DNA of 64,000 nt from Desertivirga xinjiangensis (GCF_024436435.1 NZ_JAFMZP010000010.1:1-64000), one strand, 5' to 3'; counted from the first letter of the stretch, positions 27,002 to 36,497 are shown. A program made the numbers and translations. Notes: generated by a model not told the origin, from the letters alone.

Positions 27002-29339
27002 ACTAGGGTTTACAGAAATAAAAACACTTATCCAGCACCACTGCCTGAGCGATATGGGCAAACAAATGGTGGCCCGGATACAGATGATGACCAATTATGA
27101 ACAGATTAATAAATTTCTAAGACAAACCAGGGAGTTTAAAGACATACTGGAAAATGACGCCCAGTTGCCCATAAGAAATCTGTTTGATATCAAATCTCTT
27201 GCTGAGAAGATCAGGGTGGAAGGTGCCTTTTTATCAGAGGCGGAGCTTCACCAGGTGCTTTTATCACTGCAAACCGTGTTTGCTGTGATAAGCTATTTCA
27301 ATGAAAGGGAAGGGCGCTATCCCAATTTAGAAGCTCTGTTTGAGCACCTACCCATTGAAAAGAAGATCATTAAAAGTATTGAACTGGTTATTGATGATAA
27401 AGGTAAGATAAGACCTAACGCTTCGCCTGAACTCAATAATATCATTCATAGTATAGCAAAAGCGGAACAGGAAGCACGTAAAAAGATTGACCAAATATTC
27501 AAGAATGCGCAGAATAACAACTGGACAGCCGATGGCAATTTGACGGTCCGTGATGGTCGTTTATGTATCCCCTTGCTTGCTGAAAACAAAAGGAAGGTGA
27601 AGGGATTTGTGCATGACGAATCGGCATCGGGGCAAACAGTGTTTCTTGAGCCTGAGGACGTGTTTCAGTTGAACAACTTGGTGAGGGACCTGGAATTTGA
27701 CAAACGACGTGAGATCATAAGGATACTAACCGTTCTAAGTAATGACCTTCGGCCCTATGTGCCTTTATTGTTAGCTTATCACAGCTTACTTACCAAACTG
27801 GATTTCGTTCGTGCAAAAGCGCTGTTTGCTATACAAACAGAAGCAGTGATGCCTGTGCTTTTAAATACAGCGGAAATGAACTTGGTAAATGCACAACACC
27901 CGCTGCTCTTATTGAATTTAAAAAAAGAAGGTCAATCGGTTGTACCTCTTAATATTAAGATCGATGAAGTACAGCGTGTAATTGTTGTTTCTGGTCCGAA
28001 CGCAGGCGGCAAGTCTGTGTGCATGAAAACGGTAGGTTTATTACAGATCATGGTCCAGGCCGGTTTACTTATCCCTGTCGACGAAAGTTCCAAACTGGGT
28101 ATATATAAACAGGTTTTTGCTGATATTGGCGATGACCAGTCTATCGAAAGCGACCTGAGTACTTACAGTGCTCATCTTTCAAAAATGAAATACTTTGTTG
28201 AGAATGCCGGTGGAAAAACATTGGTGCTTATTGATGAGTTCGGTACTGGCACCGATCCGCAATTTGGCGGACCTATCGCTGAAGCAGTACTGGAGACACT
28301 TAACCGGAAGAAGATACGCGGTGTAGTTACTACTCACTACTCCAATTTGAAGAGTTTTGCTAATATCACAGAAGGAATCGAGAATGCTTCCATGATGTTT
28401 GATAATCATGAAATGCGTCCTCTTTACATTCTGGAAACAGGAAAGCCGGGTAGTTCGTATGCCTTTGAAATTGCACAGAAGATTGGTTTGCCGGTACCGG
28501 TGTTGAACGCTGCTAAAAGTAAGATCAGTGGCCATCAGAAAAAAGTAGATACTCTGCTCGTAGACCTGGAACGGGACAAGAAAGAGTTACTTGAAAGCCG
28601 GGTATCGGTTGAGAAGCAGCAGCGCAAAGTTGCTGTGATGCTCGAAGAAAATGAAAAGCTAAAGACTTACCTGGAGGAGAACCGGAAAGCCATACTTAAA
28701 GAAGCGAAAAAAGAAGCTCAAAATATCATTCTGAACGCCAACAAGCTGGTTGAAAATACTATCGCAGGGATTAAAGACAGTAAGGCGGATAAAGAAAAAA
28801 CACAAAAACTCCGGCAGAATCTTCAAAGCGAGTTACAAAAGCACCAGGTGAAAGAAAACCCTGCGAAAAAAGCTGAAACAGATACTTCTGAACTTGTTTC
28901 CGGCGATTGGGTGAAATTTGCTGACTCCGAAACCGTAGCGCAGGTTATGGACGTAACAAAGGACAATGTGATTCTGGCAATGGGAGACCTGCGTTCGGTA
29001 GTTAAACGCAAACGCGTGGTAAAAATTCCAAACAAGGAAGTTCCGAAGGAAATACGCCGCTCTGCTTCCTCAAATGTTACCGATGCAATCGCCAGCTTTA
29101 AGGCCGAATTGGATGTCAGGGGAATGCGCGGAGAAGAAGCTTTATACGAAATCGAGAAATATCTTGATAAAGCGATTATGATGAGTTTCCCAAGCCTGAA
29201 GATCATTCACGGAAAAGGTGACGGCATTTTGCGCAAACTGATAAGAGGCTACCTCAAAAAATACGATCAGGTCAGCCACATGGAAGATGAGCACCAGGAC
29301 CGGGGAGGTGATGGTATTACATATGTTTATTTGAAGTAA
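26973..29339 (+). CDS. mutS2: MutS2-family ATPase/nuclease
   Basis: 788 residues. The MutS-type ATPase core has Walker A GPNAGGKSVCMK (about 341), Walker B LVLIDEFGTGTDP and THY. The mismatch-recognition domain of MutS1 is absent. A coiled-coil stalk (about 515-630) and a C-terminal Smr nuclease domain follow (about 712-788, LDVRGMRGEEALYEI and HGKGDGILRKLIRGYL). MutS2 suppresses recombination or, in other bacteria, rescues collided ribosomes. The length is that of normal MutS2. The ATG lies inside the preceding gene. Confidence 0.95.
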   Translation: MIYPQNAIDKLGFTEIKTLIQHHCLSDMGKQMVARIQMMTNYEQINKFLRQTREFKDILENDAQLPIRNLFDIKSLAEKIRVEGAFLSEAELHQVLLSLQTVFAVISYFNEREGRYPNLEALFEHLPIEKKIIKSIELVIDDKGKIRPNASPELNNIIHSIAKAEQEARKKIDQIFKNAQNNNWTADGNLTVRDGRLCIPLLAENKRKVKGFVHDESASGQTVFLEPEDVFQLNNLVRDLEFDKRREIIRILTVLSNDLRPYVPLLLAYHSLLTKLDFVRAKALFAIQTEAVMPVLLNTAEMNLVNAQHPLLLLNLKKEGQSVVPLNIKIDEVQRVIVVSGPNAGGKSVCMKTVGLLQIMVQAGLLIPVDESSKLGIYKQVFADIGDDQSIESDLSTYSAHLSKMKYFVENAGGKTLVLIDEFGTGTDPQFGGPIAEAVLETLNRKKIRGVVTTHYSNLKSFANITEGIENASMMFDNHEMRPLYILETGKPGSSYAFEIAQKIGLPVPVLNAAKSKISGHQKKVDTLLVDLERDKKELLESRVSVEKQQRKVAVMLEENEKLKTYLEENRKAILKEAKKEAQNIILNANKLVENTIAGIKDSKADKEKTQKLRQNLQSELQKHQVKENPAKKAETDTSELVSGDWVKFADSETVAQVMDVTKDNVILAMGDLRSVVKRKRVVKIPNKEVPKEIRRSASSNVTDAIASFKAELDVRGMRGEEALYEIEKYLDKAIMMSFPSLKIIHGKGDGILRKLIRGYLKKYDQVSHMEDEHQDRGGDGITYVYLK

Positions 29340-29340
29340 T

Positions 29341-29477
29341 GAGGGTGTCCAAAAATTAAAGTTTACGTCATCCTGAACTTGTTTCAGGATCTCTTGCCTA
29401 AGCAAGGGATTCGTAAGTTATTCAAGAGATGCCGAAATGAATTCGGCATGACGTACTACGGTTTTTTGGCCACCCTC
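29341..29477. repeat. Outer inverted repeat enclosing the cruciform element, copy 1
   Basis: GAGGGTGTCCAAAAAT at 29341-29356 matches the reverse complement of TTTTTTGGCCACCCTC at 29462-29477 at about 14 of 16 positions. It starts right after the mutS2 stop. The simplest reading is a former terminator hairpin whose loop has been filled by the cruciform repeat at 29366-29453. Confidence 0.6.
29366..29453 (+). repeat. Dispersed cruciform repeat, copy 1 (about 88 bp)
   Basis: The element starts CGTCATCCTGAACTTG and ends GGCATGACG. CGTCA/TGACG forms an outer stem that encloses three arms: CCTGAA/TTCAGG, CTCTTG/CAAGAG and ATGCCGAA/TTCGGCAT, a cloverleaf-like fold. A second copy of the same family lies inverted at 45001-45096. 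It carries no ORF and would be a MITE- or REP-like mobile sequence. Confidence 0.75.
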
Positions 29478-29536
29478 CGCAACAAAAAACACTGTCCTAG
29501 TTCGCGACAGCGGCTCTACGGATTAACAAATGAACG

Positions 29537-29559
29537 GGAGCCTCCAGGCTCTCCCTTAC
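29537..29559 (-). terminator. Hairpin downstream of the LuxR-type regulator
   Basis: GGGAGCCT and AGGCTCTCCC form an imperfect stem just after the end of the minus-strand LuxR gene. No long T-run follows, so termination here is uncertain. Confidence 0.35.
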
Positions 29560-29564
29560 AATCT

Positions 29565-30242
29565 CTATATCAGATCAAACGCCCTCGCATACTCACTTAG
29601 TTCAAACATCGAGTTCGTTTTGAGCTTACTTTTAATATTCCTCTTATGGGTGTCAACCGTATGCTCTGAAATAAAAAGCTGATCTGCAATTTCAGCAGAG
29701 CTTTTTCCCAGCACAAACAGCTTCAAAATTTCTTTTTCCCGTTTACTTAATCTGTCAAACTGATGGTAGTGCTTACGCAGGAAGTTATTTTCCCTGAGCA
29801 GCCTCTCGGCCTTGGAAACCATATGATGCATAGAATCAATAGGAAAGGCCATGGTTATAGTATAGAGAGGGCGGCCTTCGTCGTCTCTCATAAATATTTT
29901 TGTACTCGACATGTGCCAGGTCCAATCTGCCGTCTGGGAGAGTCTTACCTGTTGAAAGTAGGTGCACATATTTTCGTCGTTATTACTTTCAAGCAAGCTT
30001 AATATTTTAGGAACATAATCTTTAGCATCTTCTGCATTGAAGAAACGGGAATAATACTCATCTGCGCTAAGCTCTCTAAGCTGCTCAAGAGTGGTACCTA
30101 ACTTAGCCAGCCCGTTTTCTGACATCCAGACTACTGCCCCCCGTAAGTCATGAATAATTATCACACCCGGAAGATTATGTGCATAATTACTGAGTTCACG
30201 AATCTTAAGTTTAGCTTTTTCCTGTAGTTTTTCTGTTAGCAT
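29565..30242 (-). CDS. PAS-domain LuxR-type transcription regulator
   Basis: A 225-residue soluble regulator. A PAS-like sensor domain (about 20-140) includes GVIIIHDLRGAVVWMSENG. A LuxR-type helix-turn-helix (about 160-222) has LSKREKEILKLFVLGKSSAE and ISEHTVDTHKRNI. No receiver domain is present, so it should respond directly to a ligand or redox cue through PAS. It is a lone gene, divergent from the SRPBCC gene at 30428, which is a plausible target. The signal is unknown. Confidence 0.87.
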   Translation of the reverse strand: MLTEKLQEKAKLKIRELSNYAHNLPGVIIIHDLRGAVVWMSENGLAKLGTTLEQLRELSADEYYSRFFNAEDAKDYVPKILSLLESNNDENMCTYFQQVRLSQTADWTWHMSSTKIFMRDDEGRPLYTITMAFPIDSMHHMVSKAERLLRENNFLRKHYHQFDRLSKREKEILKLFVLGKSSAEIADQLFISEHTVDTHKRNIKSKLKTNSMFELSEYARAFDLI

Positions 30243-30394
30243 AAATGTGTCAATGTGAATTGTGCATGATCAGTGTGCGGTTTATTTATGATTAATTGCC
30301 TTCTAAGATACTAATTTAAGTATGTAAACACAATTGGTCGTAAAATGCCCCTCAATTGTCGTTGCTGCACAGTGCATATCTTTACTATCGCTCG

Positions 30395-30402
30395 TACATT
30401 TG
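30395..30402 (+). promoter_or_regulatory. Candidate -7 promoter element for the SRPBCC gene
   Basis: TACATTTG fits TAnnTTTG, 25 bases ahead of the ATG at 30428. Its presence argues against a longer TTG-started version of the gene. Confidence 0.45.
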
Positions 30403-30427
30403 TATTATCAAACTAATTAAACAATCG

Positions 30428-30853
30428 ATGGAGACAATGAACAAAACCGTTATTACTGTCAAAAATGTAATAAACGCCACTACACAAAAAGTCTGGGACC
30501 AATGGAATGAACCTGAGCATATCAAACAGTGGTGTAATGCCTCAGAGGATTGGCACGCACCGCATGCCGAGAATGATTTAAGGGAAGGTGGCACCTTTAC
30601 AACCACTATGGCTGCTAAAGACGGAAGTTTCAGTTTCGATTTTGGTGGAACCTACACCAAAGTTGAAGAAAACAAATTGATAGAATATACCATGTCTGAT
30701 GGTAGAAAGGTTAAAGTGGAGTTTATTGACCAGGGAAATGAAACCGGACTTGTGGAAAGCTTTGATGCTGAAAATACACATTCAGAAGAGATGCAAAGGG
30801 CGGGATGGCAGGCGATACTAGATAACTTCAAAAAACACGTTGAATCAAATTGA
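30428..30853 (+). CDS. SRPBCC/AHSA1-domain protein
   Basis: About 141 residues from the ATG at 30428 (METMNKTVITVKNVINA). The START-like helix-grip fold of the AHSA1 family is recognised by the pattern TTQKVWDQWNEPEHIKQWCN, then GTYTKVEENKLIEYTM and the C-terminal MQRAGWQAILDNFKKHVES. Such proteins bind hydrophobic ligands or aid Hsp90-like partners; the ligand is unknown. It is divergent from the PAS/LuxR regulator. Confidence 0.85.
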   Translation: METMNKTVITVKNVINATTQKVWDQWNEPEHIKQWCNASEDWHAPHAENDLREGGTFTTTMAAKDGSFSFDFGGTYTKVEENKLIEYTMSDGRKVKVEFIDQGNETGLVESFDAENTHSEEMQRAGWQAILDNFKKHVESN

Positions 30854-31248
30854 TATTAATTAATTTGTTCTGTTATTAATTTTGACCTGCAGGGATTGAA
30901 TCCCTGCGGGTACTTTCTAAGTGTGTGGTATAATGTATGCGCGCGCAGTAACCCTATCGCAAATTTCCAATTATTTGCCTTGATGTATTTGGCGCTTGTT
31001 TACATGATAGAATCACCACAGCTGAAAAAAGAATAAAGAGCAATGTTAATGCTACTGATAATCTCAAACGTATATTCATATTTCCCCCAAAGTTTTGATA
31101 TAGTATATAGACGTAAGAACAATAAGTTTTGTAACAGTTTAATTCTAAAAAATAATTCGCGTATCTTTTTCTCTTTCAGGTTGCCGGGCTCTTTCATCTC
31201 TGCATTATTCCTCATGAATTCTTGACTATCTTTGTAGCCCTGGAAAGC
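30854..31248. other. Intergenic region without supported gene (395 bases)
   Basis: A/T-rich DNA between the SRPBCC and hrpB genes. It holds a hairpin CCTGCAGGGA/TCCCTGCGGG at 30886-30910 that may be a weak terminator, and a TATCTTTG box near its right end. A 71-codon minus-strand frame (31000-31215) lacks convincing coding character. I see no RNA gene. Confidence 0.5.
31227..31234 (+). promoter_or_regulatory. Candidate -7 promoter element for hrpB
   Basis: TATCTTTG fits TAnnTTTG and ends 14 bases before the ATG at 31249. It falls inside the TTG-started extension, which supports the ATG as the true start. Confidence 0.45.
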
Positions 31249-33747
31249 ATGAAATCAAATTTCGACCCTCTTCAAAGCAATTTGCCCGTTACTGAAATAA
31301 TACCTTCTGTAAGGGCTCATCTCACAAATCATAACAGACTTATTATCAGCGCTCCGCCAGGTGCTGGAAAAAGCACACTGCTACCCTTAGCGTTGATGAA
31401 CGATTTATGGCTTAATGGAAAAAAGATTATTTTACTTGAGCCCCGCCGTTTGGCGGCCCGTAGTATTGCTTCCAGGATGTCGGACCTTCTTAACGAACCT
31501 GTTGGAGCTTCCATAGGATATCGCATACGTTTCGAGAGCAAGGTTAGTCCTACAACCCGCATTGAGGTAGTTACAGAAGGAATCTTAACGAGGATGCTTC
31601 AGGGTGATAATGCGCTTGAAGAAGCAGGCATGGTTATTTTCGACGAATTTCATGAAAGAAGTATACATGCAGATCTGGCCCTGGCATTGTGCCTTGAAGC
31701 ACAGCAGGTGCTACGGCCTGATCTTCGGATTGTGGTGATGTCAGCAACCCTGGATACCGGTCAATTAGCTGATTTGCTTGAAACCACGGTGGTTGAAAGT
31801 GAGGGAAGGATGTTCCCTGTTGAAGTGATCTATACCGGTGAACAGGATCTACAACGTTTACCGGAACATTGTGCAGCAACGGTAATACGGGCATTGAGCG
31901 AGAAAGAGGGCGATATACTCGTCTTTTTACCGGGGCAGGCAGAAATAAGGAAGTGCGAAGAAATACTTAAACGAAAAATCAAGACTGAAGTAATACATAC
32001 ATTGTACGGCCAGCTATCTCAGTCCGAACAACAGGCTGCTATCCTTCCAGATCCGCATCAACGCCGAAAAATAGTACTGGCAACCTCGATAGCTGAAACA
32101 AGCTTGACCATTGAGGGGGTGAGAATAGTGGTGGATAGCGGTTATGCCCGAATTCCAAGCTTTGATCCCGGTTCAGGCCTCTCAGGTTTAAAAACTTCGG
32201 CTATTTCACTCGATTCTGCAGATCAGCGTGCTGGTCGTGCCGGGCGGCTAAGTGAAGGCTCCTGTTATCGCATGTGGTCGGCGGCAACCCAGCAAAGAAT
32301 GCAGCCGTTTCGTATACCTGAAATTTCGGAAGCTGACCTGACTCCCATGCTGCTTGATCTGGCAAAATTGGGTGTTTCTGATATCGCCTCGTTATGCTGG
32401 CTCACAATGCCTCCAACTGCTGCAGTATCGAGTGCTAAAGAGATCCTCGAAAACTTGAATGCGCTAAATAATGGGTTTATCACACAACATGGTAAGCTCC
32501 TCCACGAATTACCGTGCCATCCACGCCTGGCGAACATGCTTATTATGGCACAAGATAGTGGTAAACTTGCGCTGGCTACAGACATAGCCGCCATCCTGGA
32601 GGAACGCGATCCGCTTTATAATCTTACAGGTGTCGACATTAACTTCAGGATAGAGGCCCTGCGCAGGTATCGCCGTGATAAGGTTTCAGACAGAAAGTGG
32701 GATAGGATTGAAAAGGTTGCTGATAGCTACCGGAAATACTTCAAGATTCCTCAAAATAACAATATTCCCGACCACTACGCCACAGGCCTTTTGCTAACAT
32801 ATGCTTACCCAGAACGCCTTGCAGTAGCCAGGGCAGGATACCCAGGTCAATATCAACTGGCAAATGGCAAAGCGGCAGTACTGTCTGATTCTGATGATCT
32901 GAGCTCTGAGCAATGGCTGGCTATCGCCCAGATGGATGCACGGAAAGGTACCGGTAAAATATTTATGGCAGCTCCCTTGAATCCAGAAGATCTTATATCA
33001 ATGGCAAAAGAGGTTGATGCCGTTTACTGGGACTCCAGGAAAGGTGGTCTTATCGCATCACGGGATCTCAGAATTGGTAACATCACTTTACAGTCAAAAC
33101 CCTTAAAAAACCTTTCTGAAGAAAGAATTATTGAGGCGGTTTCTGATGCAATAAAAGCTGAAGGGGAAAGTCTCCTGAACTTTGACGAAGAAACGGAACA
33201 ATGGCGGAACCGTGTATCATCGCTGGCTAAATGGAATCCTGATGACGCCTGGCCGGATGTTAGCAAGGGACATCTGCTGCGACACAATAAGGAGTGGTTG
33301 TGGCCTTATTTGGGCCAAGTTAAACGGGTCGATGAGCTGAAGAAAATAAATCTTGCCCAGGTGCTGCAGCAAAGTCTCGACTACGAAAAGCAAACAGCCC
33401 TGGAACGGTTTGCTCCCGGCAGTATTTCCGTGCCGAGCGGATCAATCATTAAAATTAAATATTCGCCTGATGGCGAAAGTCCGGTGTTGGCTGTAAGACT
33501 TCAGGAAGTGTTTGGAATGCTGGATACACCGAGAATTAATAATAATAAGACTCCGTTGGTGCTTCACCTTCTTTCTCCCGGATTCAAGCCTGTACAAATA
33601 ACTACGGATCTGAGGAGCTTTTGGGATAAGGCATATTTCGAAGTAAGAAAGGAGCTGAAACGAAGATACCCGAAACATTCCTGGCCGGAAAATCCGTTAC
33701 TTGCTGAGGCCGTAAGTGGTGTCAGGAGGAAGATTGCTAATAGCTAA
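31249..33747 (+). CDS. hrpB: ATP-dependent helicase HrpB (DEAH-box family)
   Basis: About 832 residues from the ATG at 31249 (MKSNFDPLQSNLPVTEIIP); a TTG nine codons upstream is disfavoured. The DEAH/RHA core shows Walker A SAPPGAGKST, a DEFHERS box, SAT, the LATSIAETSLTIEGV motif and QRAGRAGR. The C-terminal HrpB-specific domain (about 480-830) contains HPRLANML and the RYPKHSWPENP ending. The biochemical role of HrpB is poorly known; it is thought to act on RNA. The length matches the family. Confidence 0.94.
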   Translation: MKSNFDPLQSNLPVTEIIPSVRAHLTNHNRLIISAPPGAGKSTLLPLALMNDLWLNGKKIILLEPRRLAARSIASRMSDLLNEPVGASIGYRIRFESKVSPTTRIEVVTEGILTRMLQGDNALEEAGMVIFDEFHERSIHADLALALCLEAQQVLRPDLRIVVMSATLDTGQLADLLETTVVESEGRMFPVEVIYTGEQDLQRLPEHCAATVIRALSEKEGDILVFLPGQAEIRKCEEILKRKIKTEVIHTLYGQLSQSEQQAAILPDPHQRRKIVLATSIAETSLTIEGVRIVVDSGYARIPSFDPGSGLSGLKTSAISLDSADQRAGRAGRLSEGSCYRMWSAATQQRMQPFRIPEISEADLTPMLLDLAKLGVSDIASLCWLTMPPTAAVSSAKEILENLNALNNGFITQHGKLLHELPCHPRLANMLIMAQDSGKLALATDIAAILEERDPLYNLTGVDINFRIEALRRYRRDKVSDRKWDRIEKVADSYRKYFKIPQNNNIPDHYATGLLLTYAYPERLAVARAGYPGQYQLANGKAAVLSDSDDLSSEQWLAIAQMDARKGTGKIFMAAPLNPEDLISMAKEVDAVYWDSRKGGLIASRDLRIGNITLQSKPLKNLSEERIIEAVSDAIKAEGESLLNFDEETEQWRNRVSSLAKWNPDDAWPDVSKGHLLRHNKEWLWPYLGQVKRVDELKKINLAQVLQQSLDYEKQTALERFAPGSISVPSGSIIKIKYSPDGESPVLAVRLQEVFGMLDTPRINNNKTPLVLHLLSPGFKPVQITTDLRSFWDKAYFEVRKELKRRYPKHSWPENPLLAEAVSGVRRKIANS

Positions 33748-33843
33748 GGCACTACTTCTTTCAATAAAATGTTGCTCCAGATAGTTTAATTGGAATTTTT
33801 TAGTATTTTTCAATCGTTGTAACCATTCCTCTTCCACGATTGT

Positions 33844-35967
33844 ATGATTTTGATTGTTGATGACATAAAGGATAATTTGTATTCACTAAAAAGCGTATTA
33901 GAGCATAATGATTTTTTGGTTGATACAGCCTCTTCAGGGCCCGAAGCACTAAAAAAGGTTTTAAAGACCAATTACGTCCTGATCATCCTTGATGTTCAGA
34001 TGCCAGGTATGGATGGATTCGAAGTAGCGGAGATCATCTCTGGCTATAGTAAGGTAAAAAATACAGGAATCATCTTCCTTTCAGCAAATTATACAGATTC
34101 AAGCTTTATCCTCAAGGGTTACAATCAGGGAGGTATAGACTATATTACAAAACCCGTTGATCCGGGGGTGCTTTTGTTAAAGGTAAAGACACTTTATCAG
34201 CTGTATGAAAGCCGTATGGAAATTCAAAAACAGCAACAGGAAATCACAAGCCTATATTCTAAAGAGAAGTACTTAAACCTTGAGCTCACTCAAAAGAGAA
34301 AGAAATTGCTTCTTACCCAGAAGCTTGCAAAGCTTGCTAGCTGGGACTTCTATGTTGATTCTGAGACTTTAGAATGTTCAGCGGAAGTTTATGTATTACT
34401 AAGGCTTAATAATGTTAAACCCATCACGCTGCAGTTTTTCCTGGATAGTCTATCCGTAGCCGACCTTGATAAGTTTAAAGGTATTTGCCAAAGCTATAGA
34501 AGCAGGGGAGGACGTCTTGAATACGAACATGCGTTTAAGGGTGAGGATGGTAAGATCCGGTATTTCAAACAATATGCAAAACTTGAACGCCGAAATGGTG
34601 TACCCTACAAACTGACAGGAACTCTACAGGATATCACAGATGAAAAACAAAGAGAATTAGAATTCCTAAAATTATATGAGCGTTTTACCTTAGTGAATAA
34701 GGCGACAAATGACACTATCTGGGATTGGGACCTCGTCAACAATACGATGGAGTTCAACGATAATATAACCCACGTCTTTGGATATCCGAAAATTGAAGAT
34801 GGACGAACAGAAGAATGGTGGAAGAAAATAGTACATCCATCCGACTTAAAATATGTTACTGCATCTTTTGAAAAAGCCATTATTCAACACACCGCAAAAT
34901 GGTGCGTTGAATGCCGCTTAAAGTGTTTTAACGGTGAATACAAGGATGTTTTCGCGCAATCATTTTGCCTCTATGATCATTCAGGCCAGCTGATTCGCAT
35001 GGTCACCGCAACTAAAGATCTGAGTCCCTTGAAGAAAATTGAAAACCAGCTGCACTTATCAGAGCTCAAGCTTCTTCAGACGGTTGAAACAATTAACGAA
35101 GGTTTTTTTACTTGTAATAGAAGCTGGGATGTAACTTACTGGAATAACAGATCCAAGGAACTATTAGGTATAAGCAAGGAAAACGCCTTAGGGCAAGGGT
35201 TATGGGAGCTGTTTCCTCAGGCAAGAGAGTCCCGGTTTTATGAAGTGTATTCTGAATGTATTCGATCAAAACGACCTTCGTCTTTTGAAGAATATTATGA
35301 ACCGTTCGAAAAATGGTTTAGGGTAAGTGTTCATCCCAGCGATGAAGGTATTGCAGTTTACTTTGAAGATATTACCGGGGAATTAATGCGTGACCTGGAA
35401 TTGAATGATGCGAAAGCAAAGGCAGAACTGATCAAAGCGACTAGTCACGATGTGATCTGGGAAGCTGACATCAACAGCAATTATGTACACTTTAATAAAA
35501 ACTTATTCCTGCACTTCGGATACCCTTCGGGCACCCTTACAGATAAGGTCTGGTTCAGGCAAAGGGTCCACCCCGAGGACATAGAGCGGGTGACTAAGAG
35601 CTTAAATAAATGCATTGAAGAAGGGCATTCTGTCTGGGAACAGGAATATCGGTTCCTTGATGCGGAAGGAGTGTATCACCATGTGCATGGAAAAGTTTAT
35701 TTTACAAGGAATGAGAATAACATTCTGATTCGAATGACCGGTTCCATCACGGATATGCAGCCTCTTAAGGAAAAGGAATTTAAGCTGGCTGAAATTGCTT
35801 TTTCGAACTCTCATTTGGTTAGAAAACCCCTGGCAAATATACTAGGGCTGATTGATTTGCTTAGTCCTGATGATAGCTGCGAATATGACGAAGTATTGCA
35901 CCTTATCAAGGCAAGCGGGCTGGAACTCGACAATGTCATAAAACACATCGCTAATAAAACCACCTGA
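33844..35967 (+). CDS. Receiver-PAS multidomain signalling protein with DHp-like C-terminus but no kinase domain
   Basis: A 707-residue soluble protein. An N-terminal receiver domain (about 1-120) has the acidic D6/D7 pair, an acceptor Asp in LIILDVQMPGMDG (about 52) and a KP at about 103. About four PAS domains follow (roughly 150-275, 280-400, 405-515, 520-640). The last 60 residues (NSHLVRKPLANILGLIDLL, His about 657) resemble a HisKA dimerisation helix, but the protein ends without an HATPase domain. It may act as a receiver-controlled scaffold or phosphotransfer protein. It is a single gene. Confidence 0.85.
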   Translation: MILIVDDIKDNLYSLKSVLEHNDFLVDTASSGPEALKKVLKTNYVLIILDVQMPGMDGFEVAEIISGYSKVKNTGIIFLSANYTDSSFILKGYNQGGIDYITKPVDPGVLLLKVKTLYQLYESRMEIQKQQQEITSLYSKEKYLNLELTQKRKKLLLTQKLAKLASWDFYVDSETLECSAEVYVLLRLNNVKPITLQFFLDSLSVADLDKFKGICQSYRSRGGRLEYEHAFKGEDGKIRYFKQYAKLERRNGVPYKLTGTLQDITDEKQRELEFLKLYERFTLVNKATNDTIWDWDLVNNTMEFNDNITHVFGYPKIEDGRTEEWWKKIVHPSDLKYVTASFEKAIIQHTAKWCVECRLKCFNGEYKDVFAQSFCLYDHSGQLIRMVTATKDLSPLKKIENQLHLSELKLLQTVETINEGFFTCNRSWDVTYWNNRSKELLGISKENALGQGLWELFPQARESRFYEVYSECIRSKRPSSFEEYYEPFEKWFRVSVHPSDEGIAVYFEDITGELMRDLELNDAKAKAELIKATSHDVIWEADINSNYVHFNKNLFLHFGYPSGTLTDKVWFRQRVHPEDIERVTKSLNKCIEEGHSVWEQEYRFLDAEGVYHHVHGKVYFTRNENNILIRMTGSITDMQPLKEKEFKLAEIAFSNSHLVRKPLANILGLIDLLSPDDSCEYDEVLHLIKASGLELDNVIKHIANKTT

Positions 35968-36031
35968 CAATCTCTTGACCTTAATCTGATTATTATCCGG
36001 GCTTTAAATTCTTCTTATCGTAATGTATTTG

Positions 36032-36039
36032 TAATTTTG
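36032..36039 (+). promoter_or_regulatory. Candidate -7 promoter element for ccmE-ccmF
   Basis: TAATTTTG fits TAnnTTTG and ends 38 bases before the ccmE ATG, giving a short leader to the two-gene cytochrome maturation unit. Confidence 0.45.
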
Positions 36040-36077
36040 CGGAATCTAAAACGTTGGTTTTAAATACACACTGATTC

Positions 36078-36485
36078 ATGAAGAAAAGTTCAATTATAGG
36101 AATTATCATTATTGCCATTGCTATAGGTGCAATAATGAGTACCTACGCTGATTCAAGCACTTATGGCACATTCTCCGAAGCCCGGGAAACTCAGGATGAA
36201 TTGCATGTGGTTGGTAAATTAAACAAGGAAAAAGAGTTAATTTACAATCCACAAAAAGATGCCAATTACTTTGCCTTTTATATGCAGGATAATAACGGAA
36301 AAGAATGTAAAGTTGTTTTCAACGGTAGTAAGCCGCAAGATTTTGAGCGGTCTGAGCAGATCGTTCTAACCGGAAAAATGGTTGGCTCTGAATTCCACGC
36401 TTCAAAAATTCTGATGAAGTGTCCGTCCAAGTACAATAAAGATCAAGTAGAAGTTCAGGAAGTTACTACTGCTTCAGTTAACTAA
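36078..36485 (+). CDS. ccmE: Cytochrome c maturation protein CcmE, CxxxY variant
   Basis: A 135-residue haem chaperone. One N-terminal membrane anchor (about 4-22) precedes a periplasmic OB-fold (about 35-118; LHVVGKLNKE, YFAFYMQDNNGKECKVVF, IVLTGKMVGSEFHASKI). At the haem-attachment site, where proteobacterial CcmE has a His, the sequence is MKCPSKYN, giving the CxxxY form (C115, Y119) known from sulfate reducers and archaea. It carries haem to the CcmF lyase encoded 13 bases downstream. No ccmA-D or ccmG/H is in the window. Confidence 0.9.
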   Translation: MKKSSIIGIIIIAIAIGAIMSTYADSSTYGTFSEARETQDELHVVGKLNKEKELIYNPQKDANYFAFYMQDNNGKECKVVFNGSKPQDFERSEQIVLTGKMVGSEFHASKILMKCPSKYNKDQVEVQEVTTASVN

Positions 36486-36497
36486 TAATCAGCATTA

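Noticed and set aside
31000-31215. 71-codon minus-strand ORF upstream of hrpB
   Set aside because: No recognisable family, odd composition and no promoter box; kept only as a note in the intergenic entry.
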